Below are positions 37,488-47,888 of a DNA stretch of 64,000 nt, piece by piece. Position 1 is the first letter of the stretch. Each line of letters opens with the position of its first letter. The DNA comes from Acanthaster planci (taxonomy: Eukaryota; Echinodermata; Asteroidea; Valvatida; Acanthasteridae): the NCBI RefSeq assembly GCF_001949145.1, contig NW_019091368.1, forward strand, positions 682,029 through 746,028. The letters are read 5' to 3'. A program made the position numbers and the translations under genes. The notes under the pieces were generated by a model, which ran no database searches, was not told where the DNA came from, and worked only from the letters and a program-made list of their open reading frames with translations.

Positions 37488-40169
37488 TTACCGTATATTC
37501 TCATAAATCGGTTCCTTATCCTCTTCTTTGACGGCATCAGGCTGCTTTGTGAAATAGGGGATGTTTTCAAGGAGCCAGCCGGGTGCCGTGCCCTCAGGGT
37601 CGTCTTCTTTGTAAGCGTTTTCGATGGACGTTTGAAGGTAGCGCAGAACTATGAAAATCACAGACTGTGCCGATGGAAATATTGAAGATGAAATGAGTGT
37701 GTTACTGGAACAACCTGCTCATAACAGGCGAAATATTTTTTACAGAAGTCGGGTTATGCTGCGTGAGGTTTATAGCTAACTCGTTAATACAGGGGCCGAT
37801 GGGAGTCAGTTTGTGTGGGAAATATGAGGGGAATGGGGCATTTGGGGGGTCTATTCTATTTTCCTTCCGTCGAAACGCGTGTGAAAAGCTATACATTCCA
37901 TCACTCCTTAGAAAGGCCATAAAATATTATGTTAAGCATAAATTTCCAAAGTTTTTTGCCTACCCCCCTAAAAAAATCCCCCAAACAATTTGCTTTTGGA
38001 TCCACCCTTTATGAAGACTGTTGTGATTTAAACTATCGACCAAATTAAAAATGGTTTATACTTTATGAGCAAAATCTGATCCATGGTTTGTTCGACTTAC
38101 TTTTAAGACAAATACTACCAGGATGATTGACCCGATTCGGTTCAGCCTGGTCGTGAAGTAGTCCATGAGGGCGTGCTTACAACCTCGTTGGTAGAGCGTC
38201 AGTCCCTCGCGGTAGTCGTAGTTGTAGTGTCTGTCGTTGTCGTGGACGTGGTGGTGGATGCAAGGCCGTAGCATCCCGGATTTACAACAGCTGTATGGAG
38301 CGTCATCGTTCAAGTACTGCCCGCCCGTCATCGTTCTGACGATAAAGAGAAAATCGCGCGGTTAGAGAAATTGTTTTGTGATTTTCTTGGCAGGGCCGTG
38401 AGATGGCCAGGCTTCCGATTTTCTTGAAATACACTGGCAGCGCGTTTCCTACAATAGAGTGCAATTTGGTACCTTTTGTAAGCCGTGTCGAGGGACGGAC
38501 ATTTTATCTGCGGCTGTCTCTAACTGTTGTGGCGCGCTTACAGCTGACGAACCGAAGCCTTGGGCTCGAAATACCATAGGCGATCTGTCATCAACCTACC
38601 AGGAGCTTGTGTTTTTACCCTGCAAGATCGTTGCTCAGATACTCTATCCCGATCCACTGCACCGCAAACCAGTCCTCGTAGCCGTTATTTCCACAGCATT
38701 CAAAGTCAATCTGAAGCTGGTTGATCTCATATTTCACTGTTTCATTGTTCTGGAATTTAGCAAATTCATGCACATACAAGATGTAAGTTCTGTGTTAAAA
38801 ACAAGACAAGTAGTGGACCTAACACCGCAGGCCTATCTTGGAAGGCCTCGCTGGCAAAAAATTTACGGCCACCTCTTACAAATTAGAGGATTCTTCAATG
38901 TTTTGTTGTGTTTCAGAAATGAAATTACCATCTACAGACAATTTCTCAAAAGTCAGTTTTGCCAGTATATAGGGCCTTTCTCTGACCTAGAATCTTTGAT
39001 GCAGTGAAACGAATCCGAGCATAGACTTCGAACTAAAATAACAAAGAATTGGTATTCCTGAGGATTGACCCAAATTGTGGTGGGCTCTGTAATATTAGGC
39101 CTATTTGTAATACAAACCTTGTACTGCTCCATGGCCTTCACCAATCCACGATCAAAAGATTCATGGAGGTGAAAACGATGGGAAAAACACATACATCCTG
39201 CCACGAAGATGCAGACATTGAGAACGAGAAAGACAAGGAGGTAGGGAAGAAGGAAGGACTTCAATTTTTCCCTGCCGAACAAAAAGAGGAGTGGAGAAAG
39301 GAAAACATAGAAATCGAATAGTGGAGAAGCAGAGATAGGGATTGCGTTAAGTGTATTCGCCACCGAACAATCGGCAATATTATTGTCGTCCAAATTACTT
39401 TTGCCCTCAGATTGATTGTCTGAATGGCAGTCCTTACTTTTAGAAGCTTGTTCCTGTAGGTATAGGTTGGCATAATACAGCCAAAACTGATAAGAATTCT
39501 ACATTTTCTAGTAACAAACCTCAGCCCTTCGGTTGAGTGAAAAAAAGGCTTGTAATAAGTTTCAAAACTGAGTGAAACAAAAATGTGACGTCAGAATTGT
39601 CCTGAAAAATAAGGACTGTTGTCCTAATGCAACCTTATCTCTTTGAAAGGAAGCTGATGCTTAGGCCTAATGTTGAAATTGTAAAGGTTAGATAGAGTCT
39701 GTTCTTCGAATAAAAGAAAAGGCAGTCGTTGAATCGAGATGAAATGAGATATGGTTAGGCCCAGCCTACCTTTGAGATAAATCAGCTATCCTTTCGCATA
39801 GCTTTCCACCAACCAGGTCGATGACGGTTGTGATGCCCCCTACAATGATCAGCATCAAGGGCAGGGCTTTCCCGTCGTACCCCTCAATCAAATTAACCTT
39901 TGCAGGGAAAGAGGTTACATGTGAACTGGCAGGATTCACTTTAGACATGTGAATGGTTTTAGATCCTCGCTTTGTAAGAGTTTTAGCCACGCCTTGCTTC
40001 ATAACAACCAGAGAATCAGGCCTACCTTGTCCCGTATACGAATCCTGATGTACACTCCAATCGATATGACAGTCAGCCCACAAATGGCACATATCCAGTG
40101 CACAATCCAAAGCAGGGTGCTCAGCCTCCGTCGATTGGGCTCGGTGATTTGAATCGGCAAAAGGGCCAT
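37488..40169 (-). CDS. Peripherin-2/ROM1-like tetraspanin, copy 1
   Basis: Six exons: 40169-40026, 39897-39770, 39271-39118, 38749-38619, 38335-38101, 37664-37488. Total 969 bases, 322 residues, stop TAA at 37488, all junctions in frame. Start ATG 40169 (MALLPIQI) matches the paralogue. Four membrane segments are visible (near residues 18-45, 58-80, 95-117, 252-275). The large loop carries the peripherin signature: CCGNNGYEDWF, QWIGIEYL, APYSCC, LRPCIHHH, NYDYREGL, GCKHAL. The cytoplasmic end has DDPEGTAPGWLLE, then EEDKEPIYENIR at the terminus. Vertebrate PRPH2/ROM1 (about 346-351 residues) shape photoreceptor disc rims; the role here is unknown. The seventh EC2 cysteine of PRPH2 is absent. 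Lies head-to-head with copy 2. Confidence 0.93.
37913..38008. repeat. Dispersed repeat fragment (intron of peripherin-like 1)
   Basis: Shares tcactccttagaaagg and the block cccctaaaaaaatc, caaacaattt, ttggatccaccctt with 47789-47888, in the same orientation. No ORF or terminal structure was identified. Confidence 0.5.
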
Positions 40170-40710
40170 AACACTAACAGTTCCTCGACGTCCAACCCTG
40201 CGATCGCTCTGGGCCTAGGTCTACAGGGATTCTGCAGGATCAGTTGCTGTGTACTGCGGAATCAAGATAAGGACTGAATTCGCCAGTTCTTAGCCTTAAG
40301 AGCTTTAAGCCAAACGTGTTTCGCAGGTCTGGGATGTAGGAAAAGTGGCAACACTAGATAAACGAAACAAATAAATTTGCACGTCGTCGCTTTCCAGCAA
40401 AGTTAGCGCAAGTTGGGACCAGTTCGCTGCGCTGACCATTATATCTTCCAGCTGTCACATTTTCAAATTACAACCGCGTACAACATACGCTCGCGCATAA
40501 CGCGCATTTAATTTGAATTTTCTGCTGTCTTGTGCGTGTCACTGCTCGCGCGTATCATTTTCATTTTCAAACAAGATGGAAGACATTTCGTATTGGGAAT
40601 AAGTCTAGGCCTAATGCATATTTACTACAATTATATAATTTTGTGGCTTTGCTTATAAAGGTTGGCAGAAAATATTAGAGGAACATGTGACACTACGAGA
40701 GTACTTTAAC
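40170..40710. promoter_or_regulatory. 541-bp bidirectional promoter region of the peripherin-like pair
   Basis: Sequence between the two divergent start codons. Rightward: TATAAA at 40654-40659, 52 bases before ATG 40711. Leftward: a minus-strand TATAAT-like word near 40443, otherwise no clear TATA. Contains GATA-type words (gataagg, agataaac) and a cagctg E-box. I found no exact TAATCC Otx/Crx core. Confidence 0.6.
40654..40659 (+). promoter_or_regulatory. TATA box of peripherin-like copy 2
   Basis: TATAAA in context gcttataaagg, 52 bases before the ATG, giving a 5' UTR of roughly 25 bases if used. Confidence 0.5.
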
Positions 40711-43700
40711 ATGGCAGTTTTGCCAATTCAAATCAGCGAGAATAGACGGCAAAAGCTTTGCACTATTCTATGGGTTGTACATTGGATGTCTGCCCTGTGT
40801 GGATTGTCTCTCATCTCGATTGGACTTTACATCAAGATACGCATACAGGACAAGGTAGGCCATAACTTCCCAATGACACCCTTTTATCGTCTTCAAGGTT
40901 CAAATGATGCAAACTACAGTATTTTTGACACTTAAACAAGAAAAATAGCCCAGTAGGTAGCGTCCTTGAAATTTTATAAGCTAGTCCCACACCTTAGGCC
41001 AAGGACTACATGTTGTTCATCAGTCCAACCACGGACCATGGTCCAACATAACCTACGTTTTCTCCCTCGGGAAGTCTTCCTTTTACGCCCACAGAGCTGA
41101 AGATTCTCAATTCTGACCTCAGGCCTACTGATAAGAACTTGGTTCGGGCTGTTCTCTTTGTGCAGGTGTAACGTAAGGTTTTGGCTAACTGCTATAGCCT
41201 ATCCCCTTCCCAATTATATCCTCAGGGCAGTAGTCATGACAACTATTATTCACAGATTCTAAAAAGAAGTCACGCCATTTTGCCGGATAGACTTCCGCTC
41301 AATCTGTAGAGCGTCTCTAATCCCACGAACCCCCGAACTATCTGTTTTAAATCAGTTGACTGCATTTACCTTTTGACAGGTGAATCTTGTGGAGGGGTAC
41401 AACGGAAACTCCCTGCCTTGGATGCTGATCACCATCGGCGTCATCACCACTGTCATCGACTTGGCTGGGGGACAGCTTTGCCAAAAGGTTGCCGACATCT
41501 CTAGGAGGTAGAGTGAAAAGCGCCGTGGCCGATTCGGCTTCAACCTATTTTTCCCAACTTCCGCTGCACAGACTCGGTATTCGGAATCGAATACCACTTG
41601 CACAAACTGAGTCTGTCAAAAGTCGATCCTGAAACAGAATAGACGCTTAGGAAGTGACAGTGTACAGACATGAAATACAAACTAATCGCAGTGCTCAAAA
41701 TTGGAGTTGTATTCCAGTGGAGTTTTGCTCGGGAAAAAAAGAATCGAGTAGGCCTAGTTTTTCTCCGACTGAAACTGAGTTGCAAGCAACTTTTCAACCT
41801 TCCTCTCATTGCCAATTTGTATGAGCGACCAAAAAATTGGGGAAAGTTGACCCTTGCAACTGGTTGATTTCTGCAAACTTAGTCTCAAAAATGAGGTTAA
41901 TTTCATTAAGTATTTAGAATGACACATGTAGTACTTTCTGTTTTCTGTTTTTACAGCTGCATTGGTTTTTTTCTTTTGTATTACAATCTGCCAAAATTTC
42001 GTCGCTGAAAAACTGCGTTTTATAGCGTGGCAATGAAAAATCGATAGGTAAAACCGACCTTAAATTTGCATCAATACTGACACATCCTGTCACTAAGATC
42101 AACCTTTTTCCCATGCAGGGAAAGGCTGAGGGCCCTCCTCCTTCCCTACCTCTTTCTCTTCCTCGCGCTCAACGTCTGCATCTTCGTAGCAGGATGCATG
42201 TGTTTCTCCCACCGATTGCATCTCCATCATTCGTTCCACCGTGGACTGATCAAGGCTATGAAAAACTACAAGGTGATTCCCTCTCACACGATGTTTGTCC
42301 ACCATCGTCGTCAAACCTGTAGTGCCAGGCCTAGTGGCTTCTCAGGGTCGATTTATTTCTTTCAAATGTTCTGGCATACTTATTTTATATACAAAATATT
42401 AGTAACCCAAAATTTCAGTCCAAACTTAGATGAACTGAATGCATTCTGGTTCAATGTCTTGTACATGTACATGTTAGTCTATAAAATATTCATGTACTTA
42501 TACCAAAAGTACAAAAAGCATACGATAATTGAACATGTGATGAGCTGCTTTAATGCAATTTTTATTTAGTACAAAATCAGATTTTTTGTATATGCAAGAC
42601 AGAGATAACATGACTTGGTTCATATGTTTGACTTTTACCCAGGACAAGGAAGCGGTAAAGCGTGAGATCAACCAGTTGCAGGTGGAGTTTGAGTGTTGTG
42701 GGAACGAGGGCTATGAAGACTGGTTTGCTTTGCAATGGATCGCAGACGATTACCTGGACAAGACAAACGAGATTGTACAAAGGTGAAGCAATGCTTCGTT
42801 CCATTGGGGTCACGATTGTCCACGGTTCAGAGATTTGTTTTGTTTTCAGAGGACCATTTGACTGGGCAGTTAAGCACAGAAATATTTTCTTAGCAAAACA
42901 GGTTACCAACCAAAGTGCCATGCAAAGTATATAGTTATTTTAAACTTGGGACTGGCGTCCGCTCTTTGCTTGTTAGACCGCTTGTTAAGACTTACTTTCG
43001 GGCAATGAAAGTTGATCAAGTGTTTTTCCACAGATGAGACCATGGAATAGATCCATCGACTACTCATTAATGCACGGTAAAGACGGAATCACTGAAACAT
43101 CGTTTCCAATTATTCACCCAACAAGGTTTGATTCGACCGCCATGACTTTTTCCAACATTCTTTCTCATCTCCCTCCCCTCTAACTCCAGAAAGATGACCA
43201 GCGGAGGGTTCCTGAGCGACGATGTCCCGTACAGTTGCTGCAGACACGACCTGCTGCGGCCGTGCATTCATCACCACGTCCACGACAACCAAAAACACCG
43301 CAACTACGACTATCGCGAGGGACTGACCCTCCACCAACAAGGGTGCAAGCACGCCCTCATTGACTACTTCACGATCAGGCTGAACCGAATCGGAGCCATT
43401 ACATTGGTGATTTTCATCCTGCAAGTAAGTCAGACGGCTGACATTCATAGAAAATTATGGGCTGTAGTTCAGGATCCCTTGACCCTAAAAGCGGCCCTGT
43501 ACCCTCCTCGAAGACTCGAGGGGGGAATTCGCTCCAAAATGCTTGTTTCCGGTAAAATGAATAAAAAAAGAAACTTCATTTCAAAAGAACGGATTAGAGA
43601 CATGTTTGGTTAACAAATTAATAATTAGATGTATGTTAATTGAATATCCATGGGCATTGGCTTTGATTTAATTGACGAACACCCAGATACTGTGGATACA

Positions 43701-44990
43701 TAATTTTCTTTTTACGTTTACTTTTAGTCTGTCATCTTCTTGCTGCTACGCTACCTTCAGACATCTATCAGAAACGCCTACGATGCGGACGATCCGGAAG
43801 GCACAGCGCGCGGATGGCTTCTGGCTAATGTTCCCTTCGCCAAATGGCCCGATCTCAAAGAGGCCGAGGGAGACATTTCCGTCGCCTCCGACGACAGCTT
43901 CGGAATCGACTTCCAGCCTGAGGGACCAGATTGGAACGCTGAGGAACCAATCTACGAAAATTGGCCAGTGGGGGGTACCTTGGATGGACTCGACGGGCCG
44001 CAGAGAGCAGAAACAGGCGAGCAGTCAAAAGAAAGGAAATCGCAGAAGAAATTGAAATCAGGCAAGAAGTCGAAATCAGAGAAGAAATCGAAATCGGACA
44101 AGGAATCCAAATCGGACAAGAAGTCGAAATCTGACGAAAGGTCCAAGTCGGAGAAGTCCAAGCCGGAAAATAAATCCGGGTCGAAAGACACGAAATCTGT
44201 TGGGTCAACCAAGAAATCTCCCGGGTCAACCAAAAAATCTCCCGGGTCAACCAAGAAATCTCCCGGGTCAACCAAGAAATCTCCTGGGTCAGCCAAGAAA
44301 TCTGCAGGGACAACCAAGAAATCTCCTGGGTCAACCAAGAAATCTCCCGGGTCAACCAAAAAATCTCCCGGGTCAACCAAGAAATCTCCCGGGTCAACCA
44401 AGAAATCTCCCGGGTCAACCAAGAAATCTCCCGGGTCAGCCAAGAAATCTCCTGGGTCAGCCAAGAAATCTGCAGGGTCAACCAAGAAATCTCCTGGGTC
44501 AGCCAAGAAATCTGCAGGGTCAACCAAGAAATCTCCAGGGTCAACTAAGACGTCACAAAGATCTGGAAAGAAAGTATCCGGGTCAACTGGGAAATCTCCT
44601 AGATCTACAAAGAAATCACCTGGATCAACTAAGAAATCTCTTGGATCAGCAAAAAAATCACCTGCATCAGCTAAGAAATCGCCTAGATCTGTGAAAACCA
44701 AATCAGCTTCAACCAAGGTGACATCTGCAAGAGGCGCCAAGAAGATGGGCGGGAACAAACCGCGAATGAAGAATCGGAACAACAACATCGACAGCGATCA
44801 CTCGTCTTCGAGTGACGATTCGTCGAGGGAATCAGATTGTTCCCTGACTCCGCTACTTCATGGCCAGTGTATGCCAAGGGAGGATCCCTTACAAGGGACA
44901 GGGTACCAACCCACTGTATCAGTGCCTTGGTGGCGTCGAGTTCTTCGAAAATCGGAATCGATTTACATCGATATGGGTGATAGTGACTGA
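40711..44990 (+). CDS. Peripherin-2/ROM1-like tetraspanin, copy 2, with long Lys/Ser tail
   Basis: Six exons: 40711-40854, 41380-41507, 42119-42272, 42643-42782, 43190-43424, 43728-44990. Total 2064 bases, 687 residues. Exons 1, 2, 3 and 5 are exactly the length of those in copy 1 and all phases match; exon 4 is 9 bases longer. Start MAVLPIQIS is chosen by alignment with copy 1; an in-frame upstream ATG at 40687 is less likely. Four membrane segments and the loop signature (CCGNEGYEDWF, QWIADDYL, VPYSCC, LRPCIHHH, NYDYREGL, GCKHAL) are conserved. The cytoplasmic part keeps DDPEGTARGWLL and EEPIYEN (340-345), where copy 1 ends two residues later; copy 2 then adds 342 residues: KSEKKSKSDK-type repeats, about 23 KKSPGST heptads (429-590), a Ser/Asp cluster and a tail ending SESIYIDMGDSD. 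Probably a photoreceptor or other membrane-curvature protein with a novel tail. Confidence 0.92.
44209..44691 (+). repeat. 21-bp tandem repeat encoding KKSPGST heptads
   Basis: About 23 in-frame units of aagaaatctcccgggtcaacc and variants (GSA, KKSAGST, then degenerate KTSQRSG, GKSPRST, KKSLGSA). Central units are nearly identical at the DNA level and carry a CCCGGG hexamer; the ends are degenerate. The array leaves several other frames open on both strands, which should not be annotated as genes. Confidence 0.95.
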
Positions 44991-45852
44991 TGATGATCGG
45001 TGTTGTAGATACAGCTTTGTATATAACTTTGAACCAGTACTTAATATTAGAAAGTTCTTTTAAAAAGAGGGGTTGGGTTTGTTTTTATACGAGCTGTACA
45101 CACTTATGATCACAAAATCTCAATGCAGTTATCGGAAAGAAGTGGGTTATTTCACAGGTAGGAATCATTACCGAATTATTCCACGTACATTACCTTCCTT
45201 TTACATTGTACTTCAGAGCCACGGATTTTAACTGCATATTTATCCTTATTGTTGTGGTATTTATTAATCTAATACTTTATTCACAATGCATCCAAAGTCC
45301 CTTTAGACCTTCCAAACGATTACATGTATGTGCAATGTCACGTTCACAAGCTTTTTTCTGTAATTCAAAGATCCTGGAATTCGATTTAAAAATTGTCAAC
45401 GGTAAAGTTAAATCCAATCAAAGCATATAGACAATGTTAGATGCCTGCAAAGAATTTAAAAACCCGGGCATGCGCAGTTTCTGCCTCTGGTGAATCTACC
45501 CGCGAAGGGGAAAATTCAGTTTCTGAGAAATCCGTAATACTATGTGACCATCACAGTTCCCGCATTACCGAAACTCGATAACGATGAAGAATCGATACGC
45601 TCTGAATTTCAGAGACATTATAAAGGGACACTAAATACTGTCAGTGGTTATCATTTCGATACTGATTGTAATTCTTGTTTCCAGGATAATTTGGTAGTCG
45701 GAATTTGTGTTTCTCTAATTAGTTATCAATTAATTGTTTTTTAGGAGAGAAATGTCACGAAATCCAGTGATATGTTCGTTGTCACCGTTCATTGTGGTAT
45801 ATTCATTTTTTTTTCCAATGAAGTTCTTATAACGTTCAGCGTTTCCAGAAAT

Positions 45853-45858
45853 AATAAA
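45853..45858 (+). terminator. Candidate poly(A) signal of peripherin-like copy 2
   Basis: AATAAA about 860 bases after the stop codon and the first good match seen downstream. Use is unproven. Confidence 0.3.
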
Positions 45859-47788
45859 CCTGTGTTATTCCCCCAGCGGGGGTGGTACCTTAGATAAGAG
45901 CAGTGGCGCAACCGGGGTACGTAATAATCTCGGCACGGCCACCTCTGGGTCAAACCACTCGCCATAAGTGTAATTTTTAATTACATACATCCATGATGCG
46001 TTATGTCGTTTTAGCTCATGACATTTTGCAAGTGAGCAAAGTCTTCTTCATAAATCAGTGCGCAAATGTTTGGTTCCCAATTTGAAGAAAAGAAAAACCC
46101 CACCCTGTCATGACCGTAATAAGCTAAGCTGTTTAATGTAAATATATATAAACAAGTGCGCCCTCATTTGTAGGGCAAAGCATGGCAAATTTTTAAATGT
46201 GCTCCTGTCAACGACAGAAATCAAAATGAAATGTCAGATATTGTTCCCAAGTACAGTTCGCATTATGAACCCTTTACATATTACCTACAATTTGGTCATT
46301 ACATTGCATACATACGCGTATTCCTGATTAAACGTGTGTCCCAGTTGCGCGCCCATTTCTAGGTCAAACCCTTGCTCTATGGTCCAACCACTCGTCAAGC
46401 TAATTACCATTGAAAACTAAAACAGCCTCCGTGTAAGCACTTGTAATTATTGCAAAAGCACGAAGCATGTATTTAATTGCTGCCCATATTCGACGAGATC
46501 GATCCATGGCGACACGGTTTTACACCACGCCAAGATCAAGCTCATGTTCCATTGCAATCAACGTCACTCGGTCTGATCTCGTTTCGGTTACCGACTAGGT
46601 AGCGGTGGGCTTCAGAGCTCTGACGGGTAGGGTCATTAGCCCAGACAACGACCCAGGGTCTGTCTGGGAGCAGGATGTCACACTGATGCCTCGCTTTTAG
46701 AATGATTGAAACCATACAGGCGGGTAAAAGAGAAAAAAAAACTGTACCTCCCTGAAACGTACACTGGATACCTGATGTACGAGCGGCAAGAAAGCATCCT
46801 TAGTGGAGGTTGAGACTGGCTTCGGCGGTTGTAATTGCTGAGATTGAGGTTTGCCGAGCAAAGCAAACATTCGCCTTGCTCAGTAGAATGGACACATGTA
46901 GAGAGTGGATATTACCCCGCTTAGATTCAGTTGCCTGATTACAATTTCATGTTTGCATGGCTCGTTTATGATAACTAACGCCGTCTGTTGATAACATGCA
47001 AGCATATATACATGTAAATTATAATTGGCTACACTTCCAGGTCTGTATTTTCCCAGTTTAGGACCCGCTATTGCAAAATGAAAGTACAGTTAGGTTCAAC
47101 AAAATAAAAAGTCTCAAATAAGGCGAAAATTATTAGACATGTTTGACATCTTTATTTTATGTCAATTTCTTTTTAAATTCTGCATCACTGATTTTCCAAC
47201 TCAACACATCCGTCAAACAACAAAAATATTTGATTGCTAGCCTCCGTTGTGGAAATGATGCTAATATGATCAATCCAGAGTCAAGAGTGACAACATTTTA
47301 ATTGCGCGAAATGGGCGCGTGTGTATCTTGGAATTCCAAAAGGAAGGAAGGAGGGCATTATGCATGGGCTCGTGAACGAAGTTTTGCTCAGTCGTCGCCA
47401 GAGGAATTTCATTCAGTGTCCCAATGGAGAGTGGTATAAAGCCCATATGATCTCTCGGATTTCGTCCTCGAGCATAAATTGTTTTGGGAATATTCAAACG
47501 GGATAGTGTGCACGCAGACCACGAGTGAAAACTGCCTTTGCCAAGATAACATGCAACTGCTGTATCTCAAAGCAAACGAATCTGTTTTACTCTTAGGGTC
47601 AATATGGGAACATTTTGGCCCATACACTGTTCTTTTCAAGTTAATCTCAGAAACAGAGGATGATGGTGTTCTGTGCCGTACTCAACGCCCAAAGACGGGT
47701 CAAGCAATATTTTAGTGTTTGTAAATTGATAGATTGAGTATATCATTCGCCATCAGCGCATGTAAAAGCCCCAAAAGACCTAATTTGG

Positions 47789-47888
47789 TGTCACTCCTCA
47801 GAAAGGTTAAAAGGTTAAATAAAAAGCCCCAAATTTCCCCTCCCCCTAAAAAAGCAAACCCAAACAATTTTGTTTGGATTCGCCCCTG
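47789..47888. repeat. Dispersed repeat fragment, second copy
   Basis: Homologous to 37913-38008 (tcactcctcagaaagg, cccctaaaaaagc, aaacaatttt, ttggattcgcccct). A shorter related piece with aaagccccaaaa and ctcagaaagg occurs near 57999-58026. Confidence 0.5.

Noticed and set aside
38953-39393. 146-residue minus frame taken as a whole
   Set aside because: Only 39118-39271 is coding (exon 3 of peripherin-like 1); the rest is intron read-through.
41281-41340. tRNA-like text (gctcaatctgtagagcg, then atcccacgaaccccc)
   Set aside because: No proper B-box and no acceptor pairing; too weak to call.
44209-44691. Regular direct repeats considered as a CRISPR array
   Set aside because: Contiguous protein-coding heptads without spacers, in animal DNA.
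43855-44788. Long minus-strand and alternative plus-strand frames across the 21-bp repeat
   Set aside because: Shadows of the KKSPGST array; only the peripherin frame connects through a splice site to conserved exons.
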